Of a stretch of DNA of 10,683 nucleotides, positions 1-6,804 are shown one piece after another. The notes beneath the pieces are model-generated. The model made no database searches. It was not told the origin of the DNA and saw only the letters and a list, made by a program, of their open reading frames with translations. Positions within the stretch are counted from its first letter, which is position 1. The number at the start of each line of letters is the position of its first letter. A program made the position numbers and the translations under genes. The stretch is from Clostridia bacterium (GTDB taxonomy: Bacteria > Bacillota > Clostridia > Oscillospirales > Acutalibacteraceae): the NCBI GenBank assembly GCA_017454565.1, contig JAFTCS010000169.1, positions 1 to 10,683 on the forward strand, in the 5' to 3' direction.

Positions 1-38
1 ACCCTGCCGCCTTTGAAAAGGCGGGCGAAACTTTTGTG
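1..38. repeat. 3' end of an interspersed hairpin repeat
   Basis: A perfect 7-bp stem CCGCCTT/AAGGCGG (7-13 with 18-24) closes a TGAA loop and is followed by GCGAAACTTT. The same core (GCCTTTGAAAAGGC, then GCGAAACTTT) occurs at 6901-6928 as the last module of a larger hairpin block. In the two copies the stem flanks differ but still pair, which is the compensatory pattern expected of a folded element. Only the end of this copy lies in the window. It has no real U-tract after it (four T then G), so it is not a standard terminator. Confidence 0.6.
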
Positions 39-131
39 TTGTCGATTTTGAGGAGTTTTTTTCATGCGGTTGCCCTGGAGGAAATGTCAGGGATTTTGAA
101 AGAACTGAATATTTATCGGCAGCTTGTTTAA
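3..131 (+). CDS. Possible C-terminal end of an unidentified protein (5' partial, doubtful)
   Basis: The third frame is open from the window edge to a TAA at 129-131 and would encode 42 residues ending in LEEMSGILKELNIYRQLV, which looks like an ordinary amphipathic protein C-terminus. Against this, the first 12 or so codons (AAFEKAGETF) are the hairpin repeat that also occurs, non-coding, at 6896-6930. Either the repeat lies inside the 3' end of a real gene, or the reading frame is chance intergenic sequence. An alternative ATG at 64 with GAGGAG upstream gives only 11 codons. No terminator is seen between this stop and the promoter at 160. I do not recognise a family. Confidence 0.3.
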   Translation, partial: PAAFEKAGETFVLSILRSFFHAVALEEMSGILKELNIYRQLV

Positions 132-159
132 GGGTCGTGTGATGTATCGTAAAAACTGT

Positions 160-188
160 TTGACATAAAGAATTATAAGTAGTACAAT
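160..188 (+). promoter_or_regulatory. Sigma-A type promoter for the antiporter gene
   Basis: A perfect -35 TTGACA (160-165) is separated by 17 bases from a -10 TACAAT (183-188), one mismatch from consensus. Transcription would start near 195, giving a leader of about 65 bases. The leader contains a 7-bp inverted repeat AATACCG/CGGTATT (207-213 with 230-236) just before the ribosome binding site. No known riboswitch pattern was recognised there. Confidence 0.8.
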
Positions 189-259
189 AGCTTTCGGAAA
201 AAAGAAAATACCGGATTATTATATTTTTTCGGTATTCGCTTAAAAAGAGGGATATATAA

Positions 260-1561
260 ATGGAATTTGAAGTAATCAACATTTTGTACTACTGTGCAAT
301 GATACTGCTGTTTACCAAGCTTTTCGGCATTATCACGCGAAAACTTGGTCTGCCGCAGGTGGTAGGTATGATAATTGCCGGACTGCTGATAGGTCCCGCA
401 ATTATTGGTCAGTTAGGACTTGGTTCTTTCCGCGGTCTTGTGACTCCGAGTCCCGTTGAAATGGACGTGCTGAAAAGCTTTTCGCAGATCGGCGTGGTAT
501 TCATTCTGTTTTCCAGCGGACTTGAGACCGATTTCCATGAACTGAAAAGCAGCGGACTTGCAGCAACGGCGATTGCCCTGGCCGGTGTTCTGCTGCCTGT
601 TGCGTTGGGTACGGGCGGAGCACTGCTTTTTATGGGCGGCGACATTACACATGAAAAAATAATGAACGCCCTGTTTGTCGGCATGATCCTTTCCGCTACA
701 AGTGTAGGCATAACCGTTGAGACACTGAAAGAGCTTGGCAAGCTCAACACAAGGGTAGGCACTACTGTGCTTAGTGCCGCCATAATAGACGACGTTCTGG
801 GTATTATCCTGCTGAGTATTGTCACCGCTATCGGCGGCGGCGGAGACGTTACAATGACACTGCTCAAGGCTGCTGGCTTCTTCGTGTTTACGATCGGTCT
901 GGGTATTATCCTGAGAATATGCTTCAAGTATATGACCAAAAGATATCCCCACAAAAGACGCACAGGCATTTTTGCGCTGGCAATGTGCTTTTTCTATGCT
1001 TTTTTTGCAGAGAAGCTCTTTGGAGTGGCAGCGATAACCGGCGCCTATATGGCCGGTCTGATGCTCAGCGGACTGAAGGATACTTCTTTCGTTGACAGAA
1101 AGGTCGTCATAAGCGGTTACATGATATTCACACCGATATTCTTTGCCTATATAGGTATCAGTGCAGATTTCAGCAACTTCAAAAGCTCGGAGCTTGTATT
1201 CGCTTTGGTGTTTGTTCTTCTTGGCATTATCGGAAAAATCGTCGGATGCTCGCTTGTTGCCAGACCATTCAAGTATAACAGGCGTGAATCTCTTACCATC
1301 GGCTGCGGTATGATAGCCAGGGGAGAGGTTGCCCTTGCGATTTACGCGACCGGCCAGAGCCTTATATGCTATGACGGCAAGACGCTTGTCGGCATTGACC
1401 CGTTGGTTCCTACCATCCTGCTCATTGTAGTAACGTCCATTCTCTGCCCGATCTTCCTCAAGCTGGTATTTAAGAACCAGAAGCATGAGACTGTATCCGT
1501 TAATACCGACAAGACTACTATCCATACGGAAGCAATAGAAAATCCGCCCTCAAAAGAATGA
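260..1561 (+). CDS. Cation/proton antiporter, CPA2 (Na_H_Exchanger) family
   Basis: This 433-residue integral membrane protein exchanges Na+ or K+ for H+ across the cytoplasmic membrane. It consists of about 12 hydrophobic segments from residue 5 to 403, with short loops and a polar tail of about 30 residues. Family signatures include the early LPQVVGMIIAGLLIGP stretch (31-46), SATSVG (145-150) at the unwound fourth core helix, the double aspartate AAIIDDVLG with D177-D178, a lysine in GIIGKIVG (K326), and MIARGEVALA (351-360). The Asp-Asp pair is the ion-binding motif of NapA-like, electrogenic members. There is no C-terminal RCK/TrkA-N or USP domain, so it is not a full KefB/KefC. The start ATG has AGAGGG (246-251) eight bases upstream. 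The gene has its own promoter and terminator, so it is probably monocistronic. The exact transported ion cannot be read from sequence. Confidence 0.93.
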   Translation: MEFEVINILYYCAMILLFTKLFGIITRKLGLPQVVGMIIAGLLIGPAIIGQLGLGSFRGLVTPSPVEMDVLKSFSQIGVVFILFSSGLETDFHELKSSGLAATAIALAGVLLPVALGTGGALLFMGGDITHEKIMNALFVGMILSATSVGITVETLKELGKLNTRVGTTVLSAAIIDDVLGIILLSIVTAIGGGGDVTMTLLKAAGFFVFTIGLGIILRICFKYMTKRYPHKRRTGIFALAMCFFYAFFAEKLFGVAAITGAYMAGLMLSGLKDTSFVDRKVVISGYMIFTPIFFAYIGISADFSNFKSSELVFALVFVLLGIIGKIVGCSLVARPFKYNRRESLTIGCGMIARGEVALAIYATGQSLICYDGKTLVGIDPLVPTILLIVVTSILCPIFLKLVFKNQKHETVSVNTDKTTIHTEAIENPPSKE

Positions 1562-1571
1562 CCAATATCAG

Positions 1572-1599
1572 GACGCCTTCATCGCGAGGGCGTCTTTTT
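1572..1599 (+). terminator. Rho-independent terminator of the antiporter gene
   Basis: GACGCCTTC (1572-1580) pairs with GAGGGCGTC (1586-1594) in a 9-bp stem with one G-U pair and a 5-base loop, followed by TTTTT. It begins 10 bases after the antiporter stop codon. Confidence 0.88.
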
Positions 1600-1736
1600 A
1601 TATAAGTAAAACCACCTGCCCGGTGGGTGACTGTTTGTTATATCAATCAATAATAATGAAAAAATTTCGGGTTGCAGACAGTAACATTAAACACTCTGTG
1701 GTAATACACAAAAAACATATTTATTTAAGATTAATA

Positions 1737-1765
1737 TTGACAAATCTGCATAAATAATGTATTAT
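1737..1765 (+). promoter_or_regulatory. Sigma-A type promoter for the GH13 gene
   Basis: A -35 TTGACA (1737-1742) and -10 TATTAT (1760-1765) are separated by exactly 17 bases. The start site would fall near 1772, so the transcript would begin almost directly with the hairpin at 1775-1794. The rest of the 1600-1736 gap is AT-rich and holds only a weak 5-bp hairpin (1612-1626). Confidence 0.75.
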
Positions 1766-1774
1766 ATTGTAGTG

Positions 1775-1815
1775 CCCTGCGCAGTGACGCAGGGTGAATT
1801 TCGCTCAGGAGAGCG
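1775..1815 (+). promoter_or_regulatory. Two-hairpin 5' leader of the GH13 mRNA
   Basis: The first hairpin is a perfect 7-bp stem CCCTGCG/CGCAGGG (1775-1781 with 1788-1794) with a CAGTGA loop. The second is CGCTC/GAGCG (1802-1806 with 1811-1815) closing an AGGA loop. Both lie between the predicted start site and the ribosome binding site (AAAGGAAG, 1828-1835). I could not match them to a named riboswitch; the ACGR loops of the mini-ykkC class are absent. A 5'-end mRNA-stabilising hairpin or a protein-binding leader are the simplest readings. Confidence 0.5.
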
Positions 1816-1844
1816 AGTTTGTATACGAAAGGAAGAATAGTAAA

Positions 1845-3158
1845 ATGGGAAATTGGGGATACGAGGCAGTATTCTATCAAATCTATCCGCTTGGATTCTG
1901 CGGTGCACCCTTTGAAAATGACGGGGTACAGGAGCATAGGATACTAAAGGTCATAGACTGGGTCGATCACATTGCAGAGCTTGGTTGTAATGCGGTATAC
2001 TTCTCACCGGTCTTTGAGTCCGATACCCACGGCTACAACACAAGAGATTACTGTAAAATAGATACCCGTCTGGGTACAAACGAGGATTTCAAGCTTGTAT
2101 GCGACAAGCTGCACGAAAAGGGAATAAGGGTCGTTCTGGACGGCGTGTTCAACCATGTGGGCAGAGGTTTCCCGCAGTTCCGCGATGTCTGCGAGAAAAA
2201 GTGGGATTCTCCGTATAAGGACTGGTTCCATATAAACTTTGACGGCAACAGCCACTACAATGACGGACTCTGGTACGAGGGCTGGGAAGGCAACTATGAC
2301 CTTGTGAAACTCAATCTGAAGAACCCGGCAGTGGTTGACCATCTTTTGAATGCCGTGAAGTTCTGGGTGGACTATTTCGATATTGACGGCATCCGCCTTG
2401 ACGTTGCATATTGTCTTGATTTCGACTTCCTCAAGCGTCTGCGGGCATTTACCAACGGACTCAAAGAGGATTTCTTCCTCATTGGAGAGCTTCTCCACGG
2501 AGACTACTCCCGCTGGGTGAATCAGGACATGCTGCACTCAGCTACCAACTACGAGTGCTATAAGGGTCTTTTCTCAAGCTTTAACTCAATGAATATGTTT
2601 GAGATCTGTCACTCACTGAAAAACCGCTTTGGTCCGGAGCAGTGGTGCATGTACAGAGGTCTGCATCTGCTTTGCTTTGCCGACAACCATGACGTTACCC
2701 GTATCGCAAGTATTCTGACGAATCCTGAGCATCTGCCGCTGGTTTACACTATGCTCTTCGGCATGCCCGGTATTCCGTGTGTGTACTACGGCAGTGAATG
2801 GGGCGCCAAGGCCGAAAAGAAAGACGGAGACCCGGCTCTGCGTCCGTGCTTTGAAAAGCCTGAAACCAACGAGCTTACCGAACACATCCGCAGGCTTGCA
2901 AAGGCTCACCGCGAGTGCAAGGCTCTCTGCTACGGCGACATAAAGATCCCGGTGCTCACAAACAGGCAGTGCATACTGCAGCGCGACTTTGACGGTCAGC
3001 GTGTGTTTGTTGCCATAAATGCCGACAGTCAGCCCTATACAGCTCATTTCGATGCAGGCTATGGTCTTGCTGATGACCTTGTAACAGGCAAGGTACATGA
3101 TTTCGGCGGCGGCAGCATGCTTGAACCGCTCAGCAGCCATATCTGGGTGTGCAAATAA
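1845..3158 (+). CDS. Alpha-amylase family glycoside hydrolase (GH13), cytoplasmic
   Basis: The 437-residue protein is a (beta/alpha)8-barrel enzyme acting on alpha-glucosidic bonds of malto-oligosaccharides or related glucans. The four GH13 motifs are present in order: DGVFNHVGR (99-107), GIRLDVAYC (182-190) with nucleophile D186, FLIGELLHG (211-219) with acid/base E215, and FADNHDVTR (278-286) with D283. The full catalytic triad is therefore intact. There is no signal peptide and no N-terminal CBM34-like domain; the barrel starts at once (YEAVFYQIYPLGF), and a short beta domain closes the C-terminus. This makes it smaller than typical neopullulanases or cyclomaltodextrinases (about 580 residues). 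I chose the ATG at 1845, preceded by AAAGGAAG, because a GTG at 1794 lies inside the leader hairpin and lacks a binding site. It is flanked by its own promoter and terminator. Exact substrate is unknown. Confidence 0.92.
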   Translation: MGNWGYEAVFYQIYPLGFCGAPFENDGVQEHRILKVIDWVDHIAELGCNAVYFSPVFESDTHGYNTRDYCKIDTRLGTNEDFKLVCDKLHEKGIRVVLDGVFNHVGRGFPQFRDVCEKKWDSPYKDWFHINFDGNSHYNDGLWYEGWEGNYDLVKLNLKNPAVVDHLLNAVKFWVDYFDIDGIRLDVAYCLDFDFLKRLRAFTNGLKEDFFLIGELLHGDYSRWVNQDMLHSATNYECYKGLFSSFNSMNMFEICHSLKNRFGPEQWCMYRGLHLLCFADNHDVTRIASILTNPEHLPLVYTMLFGMPGIPCVYYGSEWGAKAEKKDGDPALRPCFEKPETNELTEHIRRLAKAHRECKALCYGDIKIPVLTNRQCILQRDFDGQRVFVAINADSQPYTAHFDAGYGLADDLVTGKVHDFGGGSMLEPLSSHIWVCK

Positions 3159-3172
3159 TAGGATAAGTGTTT

Positions 3173-3210
3173 ACAGCCTGAAACCGCGTTTGCAGCTTCA
3201 GGCTGTTTTT
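3173..3210 (+). terminator. Rho-independent terminator after the GH13 gene
   Basis: A perfect 10-bp stem ACAGCCTGAA/TTCAGGCTGT (3173-3182 with 3197-3206) with a 14-base loop is followed by TTTT. It lies 28 bases before the next start codon. No separate promoter is evident between it and 3239, so some read-through into the downstream hydrolase gene is possible. Confidence 0.85.
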
Positions 3211-3238
3211 GCAATTTTTATAAGGTGAGGGATATACA

Positions 3239-4012
3239 ATGAAAATTACTGTTTTAGCCGAAAACACCTCTGCCTGCGGGCTTCCGTGTGAACATGGGCT
3301 TAGTCTTTATATCGAGACAGGCGCACATCATCTGCTTTTCGATTCCGGTCAGAGCGGACTGTTTGCAGATAATGCGAAAGCGCTTGGTGTTGACCTCTCA
3401 AGTGTTGATGTCGCTGTACTTTCACATGGACACTATGACCACGGCGGCGGACTGAAAAAATTTCTTGAACTGAACGACCATGCCATGATCTACATGAACA
3501 AGCATGCCTTTGGTTCATATTATAACGGTACCGAAAAATATATAGGTCTTGACCCTGAGCTGAAAAACAGCGGCCGCATCGTTCTGACCGAGGGTATCAC
3601 CCGGATTGCAGAAGGTCTGACGCTTGATTCCGGCGAGAATATGGAGACTGTCCTCGATCTCGGTTCCTTCGGACTTAATATGCTGGTTGACGGTGAGTTT
3701 CTTCCTGATGATTTCCGTCATGAAAACTATCTGATTATAGAAGAAAGCGGAAGAAGAATACTCATAAGCGGATGTTCGCACCGGGGAATAAACAATATTG
3801 AGTCACATTTCAGACCGGATGTACTTATAGGCGGCTTTCATTTGTCGAAGCTCTCTCCCGGAAAAAGGCTTGAAGAAATTGCCAGGATGCTTGACTCTTT
3901 TGACACCGAATATTACAGCTGTCACTGCACCGGTGTTGAGCAGTACAATTTTATGAAAACACGCATGCGCCGGCTTGAATATCTTTCCACCGGAAAGACT
4001 GTCGAGATCTGA
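3239..4012 (+). CDS. MBL-fold metallo-hydrolase, COG1237-like
   Basis: This 257-residue soluble protein has the metallo-beta-lactamase fold and should bind two metal ions. The core motif HxHxDH is SHGHYDHGGG (H63, H65, D67, H68). Further likely ligands are H181 in GCSHRGINN, H201 in GGFHLSK and H229 in SCHCTG. The N-terminus (LFDSGQSGLFADNAKALG) and the overall layout resemble the group often annotated as 7,8-dihydropterin-6-methyl-4-(ribofuranosyl)aminobenzene 5'-phosphate synthase (MJ0301-like). In bacteria without methanopterin that name is only a family label, and the real substrate is unknown. The start ATG has AAGGTGAGG (3222-3230) eight bases upstream. The gene follows the GH13 terminator closely but has its own terminator. 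Confidence 0.88.
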   Translation: MKITVLAENTSACGLPCEHGLSLYIETGAHHLLFDSGQSGLFADNAKALGVDLSSVDVAVLSHGHYDHGGGLKKFLELNDHAMIYMNKHAFGSYYNGTEKYIGLDPELKNSGRIVLTEGITRIAEGLTLDSGENMETVLDLGSFGLNMLVDGEFLPDDFRHENYLIIEESGRRILISGCSHRGINNIESHFRPDVLIGGFHLSKLSPGKRLEEIARMLDSFDTEYYSCHCTGVEQYNFMKTRMRRLEYLSTGKTVEI

Positions 4013-4021
4013 TCTGTTCAA

Positions 4022-4057
4022 AAAACTCTCTGTTATGTATACGCAGAGAGTTTTAAT
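4022..4057 (+). terminator. Terminator of the MBL hydrolase gene, possibly bidirectional
   Basis: An 11-bp stem AAAACTCTCTG/CAGAGAGTTTT (4022-4032 with 4044-4054) has an 11-base loop and starts 10 bases after the stop codon. Six A residues before it (4020-4025) and the T-rich 3' side mean it could also stop transcription arriving on the minus strand. Confidence 0.8.
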
Positions 4058-4077
4058 TGACTTTGCACAACGAACCG

Positions 4078-4110
4078 AAAAAATCTCCCTGTACATCAGC
4101 ACAGGGAGAT
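4078..4110 (-). terminator. Terminator of the minus-strand regulator gene
   Basis: A 10-bp stem ATCTCCCTGT/ACAGGGAGAT (4083-4092 with 4101-4110) closes an 8-base loop. Read on the minus strand it is followed by a run of T (A-run at 4078-4083 on the plus strand). It begins 8 bases beyond the regulator's stop codon. Together with the hairpin at 4022-4054 it insulates the two convergent genes. Confidence 0.85.
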
Positions 4111-4117
4111 GAATTTA

Positions 4118-5203
4118 TCAATATTTGATAGGATTGGATGAGAGGTACTTCTTGACCATAAGAGCTACCTTGAACACGATAGCATCCTCAAATTCTCTCA
4201 GATCAAGACCGGTGAGCTTCTTTATCTTTTCAAGACGGTAAACGAGAGTATTTCTGTGTACGAAGAGCTTTCTTGAAGTCTCGGAAACATTGAGGTTGTT
4301 CTCAAAGAAACGCTGGATGGTGAACAGTGTCTCTTGGTCGAGGGATTCGATAGAGCCTCTCTTGAACACTTCTTTCAGGAACATGTCGCAGAGGGTTGTG
4401 GGGAGCTGATAAACAAGTCTTGCGATACCAAGGTTATCGTAGCTGATAATGGTTCTTTCTGTATCGAATACCTTGCCGACCTCAAGAGCTACCTGAGCTT
4501 CCTTAAAGGAACGGGCAAGATCCTTGATGCCGGTCACCGGTGTGCCGATGCCGATGACGCAGTGGGTATAGAATTCTCCGCTGAGTGTATCGACGATGGA
4601 ACTTGCAAGCTTTTCAAGATCCTTTGAGTCGGTATCGTTCTTGATCTCCTTGACAAGAGCAATATCGGTCTCGTTGATGTTGATAACGAAATCCTTGGCC
4701 TTGTCGGGGAAGAGGTTCTGTATTACATCGTAAGCGGAAATATCTGTCTTTGTGGAGATCTTGATAAGGAAGCAAACCCTTGACACATCTGCATTGAAGC
4801 GCAGTTCGCGGGATTTGAGGTAGATATCGCCTGGAAGAATGTTGTCAAGGATGACGTTCTTGATAAAGTTGCCCCTGTCATACTTCTCGTCATAATACTG
4901 CTTGATGCTTCCCAAGGAAATAGCAAGAATAGCCGCATATTTCTGGGCTGCATAATCGTTGCCGGCCACAAAGACAGCATATTCGCCTCTGGGCTTGTTT
5001 CCGAAGGATCTGTATGTGTAGCCGTTGAGCACAAAGGGGGCATTAGAGGTGAGCATTTCCGAAGTAATGTGCTCGTTTACCTCGCCGATCTTGCCAAGCT
5101 CACTGCAGGCTATAACTACTGAGGTCTCATCAATTACGCCTATCGTACGGTCAATAGTGTCTCGCATCTGGTGGATAACACCCTGAAAAAGTCTGTTTGA
5201 CAT
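4118..5203 (-). CDS. CdaR/PucR-type transcriptional regulator
   Basis: The 361-residue protein is predicted to bind DNA through a C-terminal helix-turn-helix of the PucR/CdaR class. That domain spans about 292-350: FFENNLNVSETSRKLFVHR followed by NTLVYRLEKIKKLTGLDL, where the HRNTLxYRLxKI signature is typical. The middle section (about 130-250, with the conserved DLARSFKEAQVALEVG stretch) matches the degenerate GGDEF-like domain of these regulators. The N-terminal 110 residues would be the ligand-sensing part, resembling the sugar-diacid recognition region of CdaR, but the ligand is not readable here. The start ATG (5201-5203 on the plus strand) has GTGAGGG eight bases upstream on the minus strand (5211-5217). 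It has its own terminator and is divergent from the U32 gene, which makes that gene or itself a candidate target; this is inference. Confidence 0.88.
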   Translation of the reverse strand: MSNRLFQGVIHQMRDTIDRTIGVIDETSVVIACSELGKIGEVNEHITSEMLTSNAPFVLNGYTYRSFGNKPRGEYAVFVAGNDYAAQKYAAILAISLGSIKQYYDEKYDRGNFIKNVILDNILPGDIYLKSRELRFNADVSRVCFLIKISTKTDISAYDVIQNLFPDKAKDFVININETDIALVKEIKNDTDSKDLEKLASSIVDTLSGEFYTHCVIGIGTPVTGIKDLARSFKEAQVALEVGKVFDTERTIISYDNLGIARLVYQLPTTLCDMFLKEVFKRGSIESLDQETLFTIQRFFENNLNVSETSRKLFVHRNTLVYRLEKIKKLTGLDLREFEDAIVFKVALMVKKYLSSNPIKY

Positions 5204-5561
5204 TTATTTTCCCTCACTTTTTTTTATTTTAAGCTTAAACTACATAATTGACTTACTATAAAATATTGCTATATACATTTTACACAAAACGAAAGCAAAT
5301 TGCAACCTTTTTATCGAAATTTCATTGAATAATTGTTAAAAAAATAATGTAAAATTATGTAATATCACAGATTATCGTAAAATAATGAGAATTACGAATA
5401 TTATCACATCAAATTATTAATGATTTTAATAAGTATTCTGACGGTACGATCCGGCCGTTTTCCTGTAAGGAATTATGCGCGCAAAGTTAAGATTGAAATA
5501 TAAAAGCATTGATGATATAATCATAATGGTTTTTATATATTTCTCAGAAAAGGTGATAATA
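5204..5561. other. AT-rich divergent intergenic region
   Basis: This 358-base stretch between the regulator and the U32 gene is far richer in A+T than its neighbours and has no convincing gene. It should hold the promoters for both directions. The best minus-strand candidate is at 5277-5305. Plus-strand boxes such as TTGACT (5248-5253) with TATATA (5270-5275), 16 bases apart, are possible but expected by chance in such sequence. An imperfect inverted repeat, ATTATCGTAA (5371-5380) with TTACGAATATTAT (5392-5404), could be an operator half-site pair. The reading frame of the U32 gene extends upstream to an ATG at 5475, but that part looks non-coding. Confidence 0.6.
5277..5305 (-). promoter_or_regulatory. 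Candidate promoter of the CdaR/PucR-type gene
   Basis: On the minus strand a -35 TTGCAA (5300-5305) is followed after 17 bases by a -10 TAAAAT (5277-5282). This is about 75 bases upstream of the regulator start. An overlapping pair, TTGCTT and TATATA, is also 17 bases apart. The AT-rich background makes chance matches likely. Confidence 0.4.
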
Positions 5562-6791
5562 ATGATCAAAGGAGAGCTTCTGTCTCCTGCGGGAGACGCT
5601 GAATGCTTTGACAATGCTCTGAATTTTGGTGCTGACGCAATATATCTTGCCGGCAAACAGTTCGGGATGAGAAGTGCGCCGGCAAATTTTGATATGGACA
5701 CTCTTAGAGCTTCCATTGAAAAGGCCCACAAAAAGAATGTAAAGGTCTATGTTACCTGCAATACCCTTCCGCGCAACAGTGAGATCGACCGTATGCCACA
5801 GTTTCTTGAAGCCGTAGCCGACTGCGGTGCAGATGCCTTCATTATCGCTGATCTGGGGGTAATGTCTCTTGCCGCAAAATATGCGCCCAGTGTCGAACGC
5901 CATGTTTCGACTCAGGCAGGAGTGGTGAACTATCAGACGGCGCGGATGCTGTATGATATGGGTGCTTCGAGGGTAGTGCTTGCAAGGGAGCTTACGCTTG
6001 ACGATATTGCAGGCATACGCGCAAAGACCGATCCGCGACTTGAAATAGAAACTTTCGTTCATGGCTCAATGTGTGTGTCTTTTTCGGGCAGATGCCTTAT
6101 CTCCAGTTACCTTACAGGCAGAGACGCCAACCGCGGAGACTGCGCCCAGCCCTGTCGGTGGAAGTATTATCTGTATGAGGAGCACCGCGAGGGACAATTT
6201 TTCCCTGTCATAGAGGAGGACGGCGGAACTTTCCTGTATAACTCACGCGACCTGTGCATGATCGAGCACATTGACGATCTGCTGAAAGCCGGCGTCAAAA
6301 GTCTGAAGATAGAGGGCAGGGCAAAGGCAGCCTATTATGTTGCCGTCACAACTAACGCATACCGGCATGCACTTGACGATTATTATGCTCAGGGCGAGAA
6401 CTGGACTCTGGCACCATGGATAAAGGAAGAGCTTGAAAAGGTCAGCCACCGGGCATACAACACAGGATTTTTCTACGGCGGTGAGCCGGGACAGAGTACC
6501 TCTGACGGCGGATACATACGCAAGTATGAAGTGGTTGCCGTTTGTGACGATTACAGGGACGGAACTGCCTACCTGACCCAGCGCAACCGTTTCTTCTGCG
6601 GTGATGAGCTTGATATCCTGCCGCCTTCGGGTATACCTTTCGGTTTCAAGGTCGATAATATGTTCAACGATCAGGGTGAGGCTATTGAGTCAGCACCTCA
6701 TGCCATGCAGAAGCTTACCGTCAACACCGATGTCATCATACCAAAGGGTTCGCTGCTTAGAAAGAAACGCAGTCATACTAATATTCAATGA
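5562..6791 (+). CDS. U32-family protein (YegQ/TrhP/RlhA-like), likely Fe-S
   Basis: The 409-residue protein belongs to the collagenase-like peptidase U32 family. Despite the name, characterised relatives act in tRNA or rRNA hydroxylation (TrhP, RlhA) or oxygen-independent ubiquinone hydroxylation (UbiU/UbiV) and carry a [4Fe-4S] cluster. The N-terminus LLSPAGDAECFDNALNFGAD is typical of the barrel domain. The family signature ETFVHGSMCVSFSGRCLISS spans 163-182. Candidate cluster cysteines are C171, C178, C194 (or C198, in GDCAQPC) and C232, a spacing close to that reported for UbiU. The C-terminal 320-400 region looks like the small beta domain found in this family. I chose ATG 5562, with AGGTGA (5551-5556) five bases upstream, since homology begins there; the upstream in-frame ATGs at 5475 and 5526 add only a non-family extension. 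A tRNA- or rRNA-modification role is the likeliest. Confidence 0.88.
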   Translation: MIKGELLSPAGDAECFDNALNFGADAIYLAGKQFGMRSAPANFDMDTLRASIEKAHKKNVKVYVTCNTLPRNSEIDRMPQFLEAVADCGADAFIIADLGVMSLAAKYAPSVERHVSTQAGVVNYQTARMLYDMGASRVVLARELTLDDIAGIRAKTDPRLEIETFVHGSMCVSFSGRCLISSYLTGRDANRGDCAQPCRWKYYLYEEHREGQFFPVIEEDGGTFLYNSRDLCMIEHIDDLLKAGVKSLKIEGRAKAAYYVAVTTNAYRHALDDYYAQGENWTLAPWIKEELEKVSHRAYNTGFFYGGEPGQSTSDGGYIRKYEVVAVCDDYRDGTAYLTQRNRFFCGDELDILPPSGIPFGFKVDNMFNDQGEAIESAPHAMQKLTVNTDVIIPKGSLLRKKRSHTNIQ

Positions 6792-6804
6792 AATAATTTT
6801 ATGA

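Noticed and set aside
413..1525. A 370-codon open frame on the minus strand opposite the antiporter gene
   Set aside because: It lies wholly inside a clear membrane-transporter gene, its translation is rich in His, Cys, Lys and Arg with no recognisable domain, and no ribosome binding site or promoter serves it. It is a shadow of codon use on the plus strand.
1794..1844. GTG at 1794 as an upstream start for the GH13 protein
   Set aside because: The codon is the last part of the leader hairpin, has no ribosome binding site and adds 17 residues without family similarity. ATG 1845 has a good site.
2004..3140. Two minus-strand open frames of 175-177 codons opposite the GH13 gene
   Set aside because: The plus-strand frame carries all four GH13 motifs; the antisense translations show no family features.
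4334..4627. 97-codon plus-strand frame opposite the regulator gene
   Set aside because: It is antisense to the conserved helix-turn-helix and central domains of the regulator and has no start signal of its own.
5248..5275. TTGACT - 16 bases - TATATA as a plus-strand promoter
   Set aside because: It would start transcription nearly 290 bases before the U32 start within highly AT-rich DNA where such matches are expected by chance; not strong enough to list as a feature.
5475..5561. Upstream in-frame ATG (5475) for the U32 protein
   Set aside because: The 29-residue extension is AT-rich, of intergenic composition, and the family N-terminus starts right at ATG 5562, which has AGGTGA at good spacing.
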